DNA of 64,000 nucleotides. Source: Alphaproteobacteria bacterium (lineage in GTDB: Bacteria; Myxococcota_A; UBA796; GCA-2862545). The notes below the pieces were generated by a model. It was not told the DNA's origin. It worked only from the letters and a program-made list of their open reading frames with translations, and searched no databases. This document shows, in pieces, positions 43,319 through 52,138 of this stretch (position 1 is its first letter; every line of letters begins with the position of its first letter). A program made the position numbers and the translations under genes. The stretch covers positions 1 through 64,000 of the forward strand of contig JACKET010000021.1 in NCBI GenBank assembly GCA_020632875.1, given 5' to 3'.

Positions 43319-46017
43319 TCCTGGCCCTCGCCCTGCTGCAGCCCGCGTCCGCCCAGTCCCTCGAGGTCGGGCCCTACACGTCCTCGAACGTCTGCCCCGG
43401 CCCGGGCTGGATCCACGTCGGCGACTCGGTGTGCAACAGCTCCCAGATCCGCCTGTCCGACAGCAACAGCAACCCGGGCGCCGCGCACCTGCCCCAGACG
43501 TTCGTGCTCGGTCCCGACACGTCGTTCCACATGCGCTTCCGGGCCGACCTCAACAGCGCTTCGAACGGGTACACCACGTCCTACCCCGAGGGCCTCACCG
43601 CGGTCCTCCACACGGGCTCGACGTCACAGATCGGATTCGGGAGCTGGGGCCTCGGCTACGACGGCGCGTTCGCGAGCTCGATCGCCGTCGAGCTCGACGC
43701 GTACGACAGCGGCACCGACGACCCCGCCAGCAACCACATCGGCTTCGACGAAGACGGCGAGACCCGCCCCAGCGTGGCCACCACGTCCGCCACGGTGCGC
43801 GGCACCTCGTACGCCTGGGTCGACTACGACGGAGCGAACGACACGCTGCGCATCTACGCGAGCACGTCCTCCGGCAAGCCGCAGAACCCGTCGATCACCC
43901 GCACGAACCTCGATCTGTTCGCGAAGTTCGGCACCCAGCCCGTGCGGGTCGCGTTCACGGGGGAAGGCAGCGCCGACGGCTCGTGGATCGAGGAATTCTA
44001 CCTGGTCGTGGGCGAAGACGCCGACGGAGACGGGCGGATCGCGGACGTCCAGGACGACTGCGACATCGACCCGACGTTCCCCGCGAGCGACCCGGACAAC
44101 GATGGGTTCGCAGGCCTCTGCGACCTCTGCCCCACCGATGCCTCGCTCACGAACGACGACACCGACGGCGACGGGATCGGCGACGCGTGCGACCTGTGCC
44201 CCTCGGTCCCGGATCCCGACCAGGTCGACACCGACGGGGACGGCATCGGCGACCTCTGCGACGCGTGCCCCGTCACGGGCGACGCCGACGGCGACGACGT
44301 CTGCGACGACGTGGACCAGTGTCCCGGTGTGCCCGACGTCGACCTCGACGGCGACCTGGTCGTCGACTGCCTCGACACCTGTCCCGGCGTCGCGGACCCG
44401 ACGAACGCGGACGGCGACGCGGACGGGATCGGCGACGCCTGCGACAACTGCGTCTCGACCCCGAACCCCCTCCAGCTCGACGGAGACGGGGACGGCTTCG
44501 GCGACCTCTGCGACGTGTGTCCTGCGCACGTCGACCCCGGGCAGGCGGACCAGGACGCCGACACCATCGGGGATGCCTGCGACAACTGCATCGACGTCGC
44601 GAACTCCGGGCAGGCCGACACCGACGGAGACGGCGTCGGGAACGCCTGCGACACGTGCACCGACGTGAGCGACCCCGACGGAGACGGCTTCGACAACTGC
44701 ACCGACGTGTGTCCCACCGTCTTCGACCCGCTGCAGGAGGACCAGGACGCCGACGGGGTGGGCGACGCCTGCGACACCTGCCCGTCCCTGCCCGGATCCC
44801 CCTTCGACACCGACGGAGACGGCTTCGGCGACAGCTGTGATCTCTGTCCGTCGATCGCCGAGTCGTTGCAGGTCGACCGCGACTCCGATGGCGTGGGCGA
44901 CGCCTGCGACACGTGTCCCGACCAGCCGGGCTCCCCGCCCGATTCCGACCTCGACGGGTACGGCAACACCTGCGACGTGTGCCCCACCATCGCCGACGAC
45001 CAGACCGACTCGGACGGCGACCTCATCGGCGACGCCTGCGACAACTGCGTCGGGCCGGGGTCGAGCCCCGACAGCGATGGCGACGGCTTCGGAGACAGCT
45101 GCGACCTGTGCCCCTCGGTCCCCGACGACCAGACCGATTCGGATGACGATCAGATCGGGGACGCCTGCGACTTCTGCTTCGGCGACGGCGGCGAGTCGGA
45201 CATCGACGGCGACGGCATCGGCGACCTGTGCGACAACTGCCTGCTGGTCGCGACGACGGACCTGACCGATTCGGACGGCGACGGCTTCGGCGACGCCTGT
45301 GATCAGTGTCCCGGCGAGGACGACCTCGCGGACGGCGACGGAGACGGCCTGCTCGGCTGCCACGACCCCTGCCCGCTCGACACCGACAACGACTCCGACA
45401 ACGACGGCATCTGCTTCGACCAGGACGTGTGCCCCGGCGCGGACGACACCCTCGACAGCGACGGCGACAACATCCCCGACTGCGACCCGCTCGACGCCTG
45501 CCCGAACGAAGCGCCCGACGACGTCGACGGCGACGGGCTCTGCGCGGTGGACGACAACTGTCCCTTCATCAACAACGCGGGCCAGGAGGACGCCGACCTC
45601 GACGAGGTGGGCGACGCCTGCGACCACTGCCCCGACGACTTCGACCCCGCGCAGCTCGACAGCGACGGCGACGGCGTGGGCGACGCGTGCGACCCGTGCC
45701 CCCTCGACCCCGCGGACCAGACCGACGCCGACGGAGACGGCGTGGGCGACGGCTGCGACAACTGTCCCGACACGCCGAACGAGGACCAGGCCGACACCGA
45801 CGGCGACGGTGAAGGCGACGCGTGCGAGCCCGACCCGATCGACACCGGCTTCGACACGGACCCCGACACGGACACCGACACGCCGCTCGACACCGACCTC
45901 GACGAGGGGCGCGAGCGCGCGCGAACGGGCTGCAACTGCGACAGCGCGGGCACGCCGTTCGGTGCGGTCGGCGCGCTCGCCGGGCTCGTGCTGCTCGTGC
46001 GGAGGCGCGGGTGCTGA
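43315..46017 (+). CDS. Secreted L-type-lectin-like protein with >20 thrombospondin-3 repeats and MYXO-CTERM tail
   Basis: 900 residues. A 13-residue signal (MILALALLQPASA), then residues 20-230 that fit an L-type lectin fold (FHMRFRADLNS; SSIAVELDAYDSG; NHIGFDEDG; VRVAFTGEG). From about residue 235 to 838 the chain is built of more than 20 Ca2+-binding D-x-D-G-D-G-x-G-D-x-C-D-x-C repeats (thrombospondin type 3). Then an Asp/Thr linker and a MYXO-CTERM anchor (CNCDS, hydrophobic helix, RRRGC). It should be a long, stiff, calcium-stabilised stalk that displays a carbohydrate-binding head. Start overlaps the previous stop (ATGA). Confidence 0.88.
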   Translation: MILALALLQPASAQSLEVGPYTSSNVCPGPGWIHVGDSVCNSSQIRLSDSNSNPGAAHLPQTFVLGPDTSFHMRFRADLNSASNGYTTSYPEGLTAVLHTGSTSQIGFGSWGLGYDGAFASSIAVELDAYDSGTDDPASNHIGFDEDGETRPSVATTSATVRGTSYAWVDYDGANDTLRIYASTSSGKPQNPSITRTNLDLFAKFGTQPVRVAFTGEGSADGSWIEEFYLVVGEDADGDGRIADVQDDCDIDPTFPASDPDNDGFAGLCDLCPTDASLTNDDTDGDGIGDACDLCPSVPDPDQVDTDGDGIGDLCDACPVTGDADGDDVCDDVDQCPGVPDVDLDGDLVVDCLDTCPGVADPTNADGDADGIGDACDNCVSTPNPLQLDGDGDGFGDLCDVCPAHVDPGQADQDADTIGDACDNCIDVANSGQADTDGDGVGNACDTCTDVSDPDGDGFDNCTDVCPTVFDPLQEDQDADGVGDACDTCPSLPGSPFDTDGDGFGDSCDLCPSIAESLQVDRDSDGVGDACDTCPDQPGSPPDSDLDGYGNTCDVCPTIADDQTDSDGDLIGDACDNCVGPGSSPDSDGDGFGDSCDLCPSVPDDQTDSDDDQIGDACDFCFGDGGESDIDGDGIGDLCDNCLLVATTDLTDSDGDGFGDACDQCPGEDDLADGDGDGLLGCHDPCPLDTDNDSDNDGICFDQDVCPGADDTLDSDGDNIPDCDPLDACPNEAPDDVDGDGLCAVDDNCPFINNAGQEDADLDEVGDACDHCPDDFDPAQLDSDGDGVGDACDPCPLDPADQTDADGDGVGDGCDNCPDTPNEDQADTDGDGEGDACEPDPIDTGFDTDPDTDTDTPLDTDLDEGRERARTGCNCDSAGTPFGAVGALAGLVLLVRRRGC
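44017..45830 (+). repeat. Coding tandem repeats for thrombospondin-3 domains
   Basis: About 1.8 kb of imperfect repeats of the pattern GACGGAGACGGC...GGCGACGCCTGCGAC, in step with the protein repeats. Prone to copy-number change by recombination. Confidence 0.85.
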
Positions 46018-47495
46018 TCCTCTCCCTCGCGCTGGCGGCTCCCCTGGACCCGCGCGATCACCCGCCGCTCGCGGTGGGCTGGTCGCCCGCGGGGCCCGTG
46101 TCGATCGACACCAGCGCGAACCCACCCACGATCGACGACGGCCAGGTCGTGCTCGAGGGCCTCGTGGTCGCGAACAGCGCGGTGTTCGCGTTCGACGGGC
46201 TCGTGTGGGACCAGCCGACGACGGTCACGGGGCAACGCGCGCTGGCGCTCCTCTCGTGGTCCGAACTCGCGCTCACGGCTCCGCTGGACCTCTCCGCGGT
46301 GGGCCCGGACGCGGGTCCGGGCGGCTACCGGGCGCAGATGGACGGCGACGGCGTGGGCCCGGGCGGCGGAGACGGCGGCACGCACGGCGCGGGTGGCGGC
46401 TTCGGAGGACGGGGCGGCGACGCCGGGACCGCCAACGGCGGCGCGGTCTACGGCAACCTGCGGGTCGTCGTGGAGGGCGGGTCGGGCGGTGGGTCCCCCA
46501 CCGGCTCGCTGGAAGGCGGAGGGGGCGGCGGAGCCCTCGAGCTCGGCGCCATCGGCGTGCTGACCGTGGCTTCGGACGTGCGGGTCGACGGTGCGAACGG
46601 CGACAGCGGCGACGACGACGGCGGCGGCGGCGGCGCGGGCGGGGGCGTGCTCTTGCACGGAGCACCCGGGAGCGCGTGCACGGCCCGGATCGACGCGCGC
46701 GGCGGCGACGGCGGCGACAGCGGCGAGCGCTACGGCGGTGGGGGCGGCGGCGGAGGGCGCGTGGTCGCGCTCGGCCTCGCCATGGCGGGATGCGACGTGG
46801 ACACGGGCGGCGGACGCCATGGGAACGGCGAAGACGGCTCCGGCCAGGACGGGGCGACCGGCGCGACCACCGTCGATGCCGACCCCGACCTCGACGCAGA
46901 CGGCTCCCCCGCGTCGAGCGACTGCGACGACCTCGACGCGGCCGTGCATCCCGGGATGCCCGAGATGCAGTGCGACGGCATCGACCAGAACTGCGACGGG
47001 CAGGACCGGTGCGACCCGGTCGATCGGGACGGCGACGGGCACGAGGCGGCCGTGGACTGCGACGACCTCGATCCCGACGTGCATCCCGGGGCCGACGAGG
47101 TCGAGTGCGACGGCACCGATCAGGACTGCGACGGCGAAGACCCCTGCCCCACCGAGCCCCCTCCCGACGCCGACCCGGACCTCGACGGGGATGGGGTGCC
47201 GAACCCCGACGAGCGGGTGCTCGGCACCGACCCCGAGAACCCGGACTCCGACGGAGACGCGCTCGACGACGGGCTCGAGGTGTACGTGTACGGGACCGAC
47301 CCGCTCCGCGCGGACACCGACGGCGGCGGGATGAACGACGGGCTCGAGGTGGAGCTCGGCGGCGACCCCACGGATCCGGGCGACGATGCAGCCCTGCTCG
47401 CGCAGGCGCGCGGCTGCGCATGCGGGACCGGACGGAGCGCCGCGGCCGGCTGGATGGCGCTGCTCGCGATCGCCGTCCGGAGGCGTCGTGGATGA
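46011..47495 (+). CDS. Secreted Gly-rich MopE-like protein with MYXO-CTERM tail
   Basis: 494 residues from GTG 46011, overlapping the previous stop by 7 bp. The start (MLILSLALAAP) is again a very short signal. Residues 100-280 are extremely Gly-rich (GGGDGGTHGAGGGFGGRGG-type stretches). Two MopE-type metal-binding motifs follow: DCDDLDAAVHPGMPEMQCDG and DCDDLDPDVHPGADEVECDG, each with a D-Q-x-C-D-G end. Thrombospondin-like D-x-D-x-D-G elements and a C-terminal GCACG, helix, RRRRG MYXO-CTERM anchor complete it. A surface metal-binding protein is inferred. Confidence 0.85.
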   Translation: MLILSLALAAPLDPRDHPPLAVGWSPAGPVSIDTSANPPTIDDGQVVLEGLVVANSAVFAFDGLVWDQPTTVTGQRALALLSWSELALTAPLDLSAVGPDAGPGGYRAQMDGDGVGPGGGDGGTHGAGGGFGGRGGDAGTANGGAVYGNLRVVVEGGSGGGSPTGSLEGGGGGGALELGAIGVLTVASDVRVDGANGDSGDDDGGGGGAGGGVLLHGAPGSACTARIDARGGDGGDSGERYGGGGGGGGRVVALGLAMAGCDVDTGGGRHGNGEDGSGQDGATGATTVDADPDLDADGSPASSDCDDLDAAVHPGMPEMQCDGIDQNCDGQDRCDPVDRDGDGHEAAVDCDDLDPDVHPGADEVECDGTDQDCDGEDPCPTEPPPDADPDLDGDGVPNPDERVLGTDPENPDSDGDALDDGLEVYVYGTDPLRADTDGGGMNDGLEVELGGDPTDPGDDAALLAQARGCACGTGRSAAAGWMALLAIAVRRRRG

Positions 47496-47980
47496 CGGGC
47501 GGCGAGATCGAAGCGCTGTACGCGCGGGCCGGTCCCATCGTGCTGCGGCGCTGCCTGCAGATGCTCGGGCGCGAGGAGGCCGCGCTGGACGCGACGCAGT
47601 GGACCTTCCTCCGCGCGCTGGAGGGGAGCTTCGAGCCCCGCAGCCCCGGCGAGAGCCTCGCGTGGCTGTACCGCACCGCGACGCGGCGCTGCCTGACGGT
47701 GCTGCGCGACGAGCGGCGCCGGCGGGACCTGCGCGTCGTGCACCACCACGACCTCGTGCCGGAGCACCTCGACGTCGAGGGGGAAGCCATGAGCCGTGAC
47801 CTCGTGGAGCAGGCCCTCGCGTCGGTGGACGAGCGCACCGCGGAGGTGGCGCTGCTCACCGTGTTCCAGGAGCTCCCGGTGGCCCGTGCCGCCGAGGTGC
47901 TCGACGTGTCGGAGCGCACCGTGCTCCGCGAGCGCAAGACCTTCGCCCAGGCCGTCCGCGACCTGCTGGAGGCGACATGA
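47492..47980 (+). CDS. ECF-type RNA polymerase sigma factor
   Basis: 162 residues. Region 2 (residues 10-75: VLRRCLQMLGREEAALDATQWTFLRAL, SLAWLYRTATRRCLTVLRDERRR) and region 4 (about 110-160: ALLTVFQELPVARAAEVLDVSERTVLRERKTFAQAVRDLL) are both present and there is no region 3. The ATG overlaps the previous stop. It directs RNA polymerase to a promoter set that is probably the adjacent operon. The next gene overlaps it by 4 bp. Confidence 0.9.
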   Translation: MTGGEIEALYARAGPIVLRRCLQMLGREEAALDATQWTFLRALEGSFEPRSPGESLAWLYRTATRRCLTVLRDERRRRDLRVVHHHDLVPEHLDVEGEAMSRDLVEQALASVDERTAEVALLTVFQELPVARAAEVLDVSERTVLRERKTFAQAVRDLLEAT

Positions 47981-48621
47981 CCTTCGTGGCTTCGACCGGG
48001 GATGCCCCGGACGCGATCGACCTCGAGCTCGCGAGGCTCGGCGGGCTCGACCCCGCGCAGACCGCACGCGTCGAGGCGGCCGCACGAGCCGAGCTGGCCG
48101 ACGAAGCAGCGGCGCTGGGCCGCGCGGAGGCCCTGTTCGCCGCGCGCGCCCGTCCCCTGCGGACGCCGAGCCCCCGGCGGTACTGGGCGGCCGGCGCGCT
48201 GGCGGTCGCCGCGGCCGTGGCGCTGGTCGCGCTCTGGCCGGGTTCCGACGGGCTGCGCCGCATGGGCGGTGCCGCGGACGGCCTGTCGGTCGAGGTGCGG
48301 CCCGGAACGGCGGACGACGTGCTGTTCGTGGGGGTCACGCCCGCCGCCGATGGCTGGCTGACCGTCGCGACGGTCCAGGAGGACGGGCACGTCTCGGTGC
48401 TCGTCAGCGGCGAGACGCTGGCTGCGCGGGCCGGAGCACCGGTCGACGTCGACGGACAGATCCGCCTCGACGGCTTCGCGGGCCGCGAGTGGCTCGTGGT
48501 GCGGCGGACCGACGCCCCGCTGCAGCCAGGCGACGCGGAGCAGTGGATGCGTGGCACGCTGCCCGACCCCGCGACCCACCGCGGGTCGGATACCTGGGTG
48601 ATGGAGGTCCGTCGCCCGTGA
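47977..48621 (+). CDS. Single-pass membrane protein, anti-sigma-like with DUF4384-like extracytoplasmic domain
   Basis: 214 residues. An acidic/Ala-rich N-terminal part (residues 1-65), one membrane helix (RRYWAAGALAVAAAVALVALWP, about 70-88), and an extracytoplasmic domain with GLSVEVRPGTADDVLFVGVTPAADGWLTVATVQEDGHVSVLVSG and AREWLVV-like core; this pattern resembles DUF4384 domains that often accompany caspase-like proteins. Following the sigma gene with a 4-bp overlap, it is a good candidate for the anti-sigma factor, though no ZAS zinc motif is present. The stop overlaps the next start (GTGA). Confidence 0.7.
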   Translation: MTFVASTGDAPDAIDLELARLGGLDPAQTARVEAAARAELADEAAALGRAEALFAARARPLRTPSPRRYWAAGALAVAAAVALVALWPGSDGLRRMGGAADGLSVEVRPGTADDVLFVGVTPAADGWLTVATVQEDGHVSVLVSGETLAARAGAPVDVDGQIRLDGFAGREWLVVRRTDAPLQPGDAEQWMRGTLPDPATHRGSDTWVMEVRRP

Positions 48622-50141
48622 TCGCCCTTCTCGCCAGCGTGGCGTTCGCGCAGCCGCCGCGGGTCGCCGTCATCGTGACGGGCAACCGCGGCCTGGCGAA
48701 CGAAGCGCCCCTGCGGTTCGCCGACAGCGACGGGGACCGCGTGGCGGACGCGCTCGTCGAGCTCGGCGGGTTCCGGCGCGACGCCGTCGTCCGCATCGCC
48801 GCGGCCGGGCGCGAGGACGTGGAGCGCGGGCTCGCGGAGGCCGTCGTAGTCGCTTCGCGCCTGCGCGACACCGACGAGGCGCCCGAGCTGCTCGTGTACT
48901 ACGCCGGGCACGCCGGGGCCGACGGGCTGCACCTCGACGGAGAGGTCCTCCCGCTGCCCGAGCTCAAGGCCGCGGCGCGCGTCATCCCCGCCGGGCGGCG
49001 CGTCTACGTGCTCGACGCCTGCCGCTCCGGACAGCTGATGCGCTCGATGGGCGCCACGCTCGAGTCGGTGACCGACGCCCCGGCCGACTTCGCTCCGCCG
49101 GCCGACGAAGCCTGGATCGCGAGCACGGGCCCCGAACAGGACGCCTTCGAGGCCGACCAGCGCAAGGGCGCGCTGTTCTCCCACTTCTTCGTGAGCGGGC
49201 TGCGCGGGTCGGCCGACACGGATCACGACAGCCGCGTCACCCTCCGCGAGGTGTACGACTTCGCGCAGTCCCAGACCGCGGAGACGGCCGCGCGCACGGG
49301 TCGTGTGCAGGAGCCCCGGTGGGCGGGGGCCCACGGCGACTGGCCCGTGTCGAACCTCCACCGCGCGGCCGGCGGCATCGAGACCGCGGGGCCCGTGCCC
49401 TACGATCTGCTCGTCGTGGAGGAGCGGACCTCGCGGGTGGCCGCCGAGATCCCCGCCGGGTCGGGGTTCCGCATCGCGCTGCCGCGTGGGCGGTACCAGC
49501 TCGTCGCGCTCGACGGCGACGTACCCCGCGTGGCCCACGTCACCGTCCGCGACGGCTTCGAGAAGCTGGCGCCCGCCGTGGCCCTCGAGAAGAGCCCCGG
49601 GATCCGCGCCCGCGGCGGGCTGCTCGTGCGGAACGCGTGGACGGTGCGCGGCGGCTACGAGGTGTGGACGGGCGGCATCGGGGCGCGATCCACCCTCCAC
49701 GGCCCGTGGGCGGAGCTGCACCGCGAGCTCGGCGGCGGGCACCAGGCCGGGATCCGGGTGTCGGGCGCGATCCTCCCGGTCCACACGGGCTGGACGGAGG
49801 GTCGGCTCGCGTCGGGCCTCGCCGAGGCCACCTGGGCCCTCGACCTGCTCGCCTCACCGTGGATCGTGGGCCCCCAGGCCGGCGTGGGCATGGGCTACGT
49901 CCAGCAGCGGCTCGCGCGCACCTCGGTGCCGGGTCTCGACGGCTGGTACGGCGCCGACGACGGGGTGCTGTCGCAAGGGGCCGGCGTGGCGGTGGTCCGC
50001 GGGGGCCTGCGCGCCGAAGCACCCATCGGGCCGGTCGCGGTGCACGTGTCCTCGACCGTGGGGAGCTGGGTCGCGTTCGAGCGCGAGGCGAAGTGGCGCC
50101 CCGGCATCGGGCTGGCCGTGGGGCTCGGGACGCGTCCGTGA
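48618..50141 (+). CDS. Secreted caspase-like (C14) protein with C-terminal beta-rich domain
   Basis: 507 residues from GTG 48618 (GTGA overlap). An 11-residue signal (MIALLASVAFA) with no positive charge. A caspase-type catalytic core: His98 in YYAGHAG and Cys135 in VYVLDACRSGQL, with an activation-loop-like EAWIASTGPEQDAFEADQ region. Then residues 275-350 and a C-terminal, strand-rich part of about 150 residues (GGLLVRNAWTVRGG; VGPQAGVGMGYVQQR; VHVSSTVGSWVAF) that looks like an outer-membrane barrel or beta-sandwich. Export of a caspase-like protease is unusual but the signal supports it. Confidence 0.78.
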   Translation: MIALLASVAFAQPPRVAVIVTGNRGLANEAPLRFADSDGDRVADALVELGGFRRDAVVRIAAAGREDVERGLAEAVVVASRLRDTDEAPELLVYYAGHAGADGLHLDGEVLPLPELKAAARVIPAGRRVYVLDACRSGQLMRSMGATLESVTDAPADFAPPADEAWIASTGPEQDAFEADQRKGALFSHFFVSGLRGSADTDHDSRVTLREVYDFAQSQTAETAARTGRVQEPRWAGAHGDWPVSNLHRAAGGIETAGPVPYDLLVVEERTSRVAAEIPAGSGFRIALPRGRYQLVALDGDVPRVAHVTVRDGFEKLAPAVALEKSPGIRARGGLLVRNAWTVRGGYEVWTGGIGARSTLHGPWAELHRELGGGHQAGIRVSGAILPVHTGWTEGRLASGLAEATWALDLLASPWIVGPQAGVGMGYVQQRLARTSVPGLDGWYGADDGVLSQGAGVAVVRGGLRAEAPIGPVAVHVSSTVGSWVAFEREAKWRPGIGLAVGLGTRP

Positions 50142-50785
50142 TCCTGCTCCTCGCCGCCTGTGCCGACACGCTGGCCCGGCCGGACTGGGACGGCGGCGTG
50201 TTCCTCGAGCTGTCGGGGCCCATCGAGGGCGACGTCGACGTGTCGGACGCGACGGTGTGGGCGATGGGCGTCTGGACCTGGGTGCGCGAGGACCGCGTCG
50301 GAGCCGCCGCGGTGCCCCTGCCGTTCGAGCCGGAGATCCAGGGCTACCGCGTCGGGATCGCGCATCCGCCGGAGCCCGAGGTGGGCGACGTGATCGCGCC
50401 GCCCGATCTGCAGCGCCTGGGCGCGGCGACCGTGCTGGTCGGGACCGTCGTGCTCGTGGCCGGGCCCGACGTGCCGCCGGATCTGGAGGTCGAGCCGGTG
50501 CCGACGCTGGCCGCGCTGCTCGACGGCGTCACACCGACGACCCTCCGCTCCGACGCCGGGTTCGAGGTGGTGGCCGGATGGCCGGCACACCGGCTCGCCG
50601 CCCTCGGTGAGGCCGGCGACGCGCAGCGGGTCGACGCGCTGCCCGGCTGGACGGGCGAGCCCTGCGAGCTGGCCGGCGTCGCGCCGGGCGTGGCGCTCTA
50701 CGCGCTGGGCCCGTGCCCGTGGGAGCCCGTCGCACCCGCCGGTGCGGAGAGCCGCATCGACGGGGTGCCGCTCGCGCCGCCCTGA
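50138..50785 (+). CDS. Lipoprotein of unknown function
   Basis: 215 residues from GTG 50138 (GTGA overlap with the caspase gene). Lipobox MILLLAAC places the lipidated Cys at residue 8. The mature chain has repeated strands (DVDVSDATVWAMGVWTWV; PPDLQRLGAATVLVGTVVLVAGPDVPPDLE) and a paired-Cys C-terminus (EPCELAGVAPGVALYALGPCPWEP). No family recognised. It is the last of four coupled genes and is probably exported with the caspase-like protein. Confidence 0.72.
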   Translation: MILLLAACADTLARPDWDGGVFLELSGPIEGDVDVSDATVWAMGVWTWVREDRVGAAAVPLPFEPEIQGYRVGIAHPPEPEVGDVIAPPDLQRLGAATVLVGTVVLVAGPDVPPDLEVEPVPTLAALLDGVTPTTLRSDAGFEVVAGWPAHRLAALGEAGDAQRVDALPGWTGEPCELAGVAPGVALYALGPCPWEPVAPAGAESRIDGVPLAPP

Positions 50786-50789
50786 CCGT

Positions 50790-50993
50790 TCAGCCGACCT
50801 CGCCCTGGAAATCGTAGCCGGCGCGCTCGACCGCCTGCTTCACGGCCTCGGCGGAGTGCGGGCCCTCGACCTCGACCCTGCCGCCCTCGAGCGTGACCTT
50901 CACCTGGAGCGCCGGGTCGATCGCCTGCACCACGCGGGTCACCGAGCTCACGCAGCCCCCGCAGGTCATCCCTTCCACACGGTACGTCTTCAT
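50790..50993 (-). CDS. Heavy-metal-associated domain protein, copper chaperone type
   Basis: 67 residues, a single ferredoxin-like HMA domain. MTCGGC gives the metal ligands Cys11 and Cys14 (GMTCGGCVSSV), and YDFQGEV ends the fold, as in CopZ. It would carry Cu(I). It is convergent with the lipoprotein gene; no copper ATPase lies in the window. Confidence 0.92.
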   Translation of the reverse strand: MKTYRVEGMTCGGCVSSVTRVVQAIDPALQVKVTLEGGRVEVEGPHSAEAVKQAVERAGYDFQGEVG

Positions 50994-51035
50994 CGGGCCT
51001 CCCCGGCAAGCCCTAACCACGTGTACGCTCGGGGC

Positions 51036-51470
51036 ATGGAAATCCGGCACATGCTCGAGCCGAAGGACGAGGGGCTGGTCGCGCTGTGTGCCCTGCTCCT
51101 CGAGATGGCGCACATCGACGGCGACTTCTCCGAGCCCGAAGCCATCCTCCTCATCGACCTGTTGAGCCACGAGCTCGCGCAGTCGATCGTCCGCGGTGAA
51201 GCCCTGCTCCACCGCGCTCAGGGCCGGCTGCGCCTGGCGCCCGACCTCGAGACCCTGGCGGCGGGCGTGAAGCGGCACTTCGACCCCGACGAGCGCGCCG
51301 CCATCCTCGGCCTGCTCTGGCAGGTCGCGTGGGCCGACGGGCGACTCGACAAGTTCGAGGCCTACATGATGCGGCGCCTCGGGGTCCTGCTCGGCGTGCC
51401 CGAAGAGCGGGTCCGCGAGGAGCAGCGCTTCGCCATCGAGCGCATGGAAGCGGAGCGCGGCGAGCCGTAG
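51036..51470 (+). CDS. TerB-like domain protein
   Basis: 144 residues, all helical. ALCALLLEMAHIDGDFSEPEAILLIDLL and LLWQVAWADGRLDKFEAYMMRRL are the two D-G-x-h-x-x-x-E halves of the TerB/DjlA tellurite-resistance fold. No signal or membrane helix. Function in the cytoplasm is unknown; start ATG 51036 was chosen as the first fold residue with good spacing from the divergent copper-chaperone gene. Confidence 0.85.
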   Translation: MEIRHMLEPKDEGLVALCALLLEMAHIDGDFSEPEAILLIDLLSHELAQSIVRGEALLHRAQGRLRLAPDLETLAAGVKRHFDPDERAAILGLLWQVAWADGRLDKFEAYMMRRLGVLLGVPEERVREEQRFAIERMEAERGEP

Positions 51471-51508
51471 CCCTGGTCACGGCAGGCCTATGGCCGTACG
51501 CTCCGATC

Positions 51509-52087
51509 ATGCCGAAGAGCCGCACGTTCGACTTCGTGGTCCCGGGAACCCCCGCCGAGGTGGCGAAGCGCCTCGAGGCGCAGACGCGGTTCCGGCCGTT
51601 CTTCCACCAGTCCTCGGTGCTCGGCAAGGGCGGCTTCGGCGGGCGCGTGAGCGAGAGCGGGTTCGCCGTCTCCGACGACCCGTCCACGATGGTGCGTCGC
51701 CTCCAGGCCGTGGCGTCCGGCACGTTCGAAGACCGGGGCGACGGGACGACCCGCGTGACCGGCACGTGCGGGATGCCCACCTGGGTCACCTGGGCGCTGC
51801 GGCTCGGCTCGCTCTGGATCCCCGTGTTCGCGATCGGCGGCCTCCTCGCGATCCTCGCGGACGGCGAGGTCTCCTCGGCGCCCGTGTTCGCGCTGATGAC
51901 GTCGATCTTCGCGGCCATCGCCGTGCTCGTGGTGGGCGCCAGCGTCAACCAGGTGGAGGCCGGCGTCGACCCGCTGGTCGATCGGATCGAAGAAAGTCTC
52001 AGGTCGGTCGGCGGCACGCCGGAATCGGCCGCCGACACGGAGTCCGCGGCCGTACGTCGCGCTCGCGAGCGGGCAATGGAGGGCTGA
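51509..52087 (+). CDS. Membrane protein of unknown function
   Basis: 192 residues. Begins with MPKSRTFDFVVPGTPAEVAKRLEAQTRFRPFF, a SRPBCC- or polyketide-cyclase-like strand and helix, then two hydrophobic helices (WIPVFAIGGLLAILADG and IFAAIAVLVVGASVN) and a helical C-terminus. The pattern resembles single-domain START-like proteins with a tail, but it is not conclusive. It lies alone between the TerB-like gene and the coiled-coil lipoprotein. Confidence 0.68.
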   Translation: MPKSRTFDFVVPGTPAEVAKRLEAQTRFRPFFHQSSVLGKGGFGGRVSESGFAVSDDPSTMVRRLQAVASGTFEDRGDGTTRVTGTCGMPTWVTWALRLGSLWIPVFAIGGLLAILADGEVSSAPVFALMTSIFAAIAVLVVGASVNQVEAGVDPLVDRIEESLRSVGGTPESAADTESAAVRRARERAMEG

Positions 52088-52138
52088 CCTCCCTACCCTC
52101 CGCACCCGGATCCGCATAACAGCGCGCCGGGAGGGTCG

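Noticed and set aside
44017..45830. Repeats considered as a CRISPR array
   Set aside because: The repeats are imperfect, in frame, and encode calcium-binding loops; there are no uniform repeats with unique spacers.
43624..46125. An 833-residue minus-strand frame opposite the thrombospondin-3 repeats
   Set aside because: It is the repetitive complement of the calcium-repeat coding DNA; only the plus-strand frame gives cysteine-paired calcium motifs.
50790..50993. Copper chaperone considered as part of a copper-resistance operon
   Set aside because: No copper ATPase, CueR-like or CopY-like gene lies beside it.
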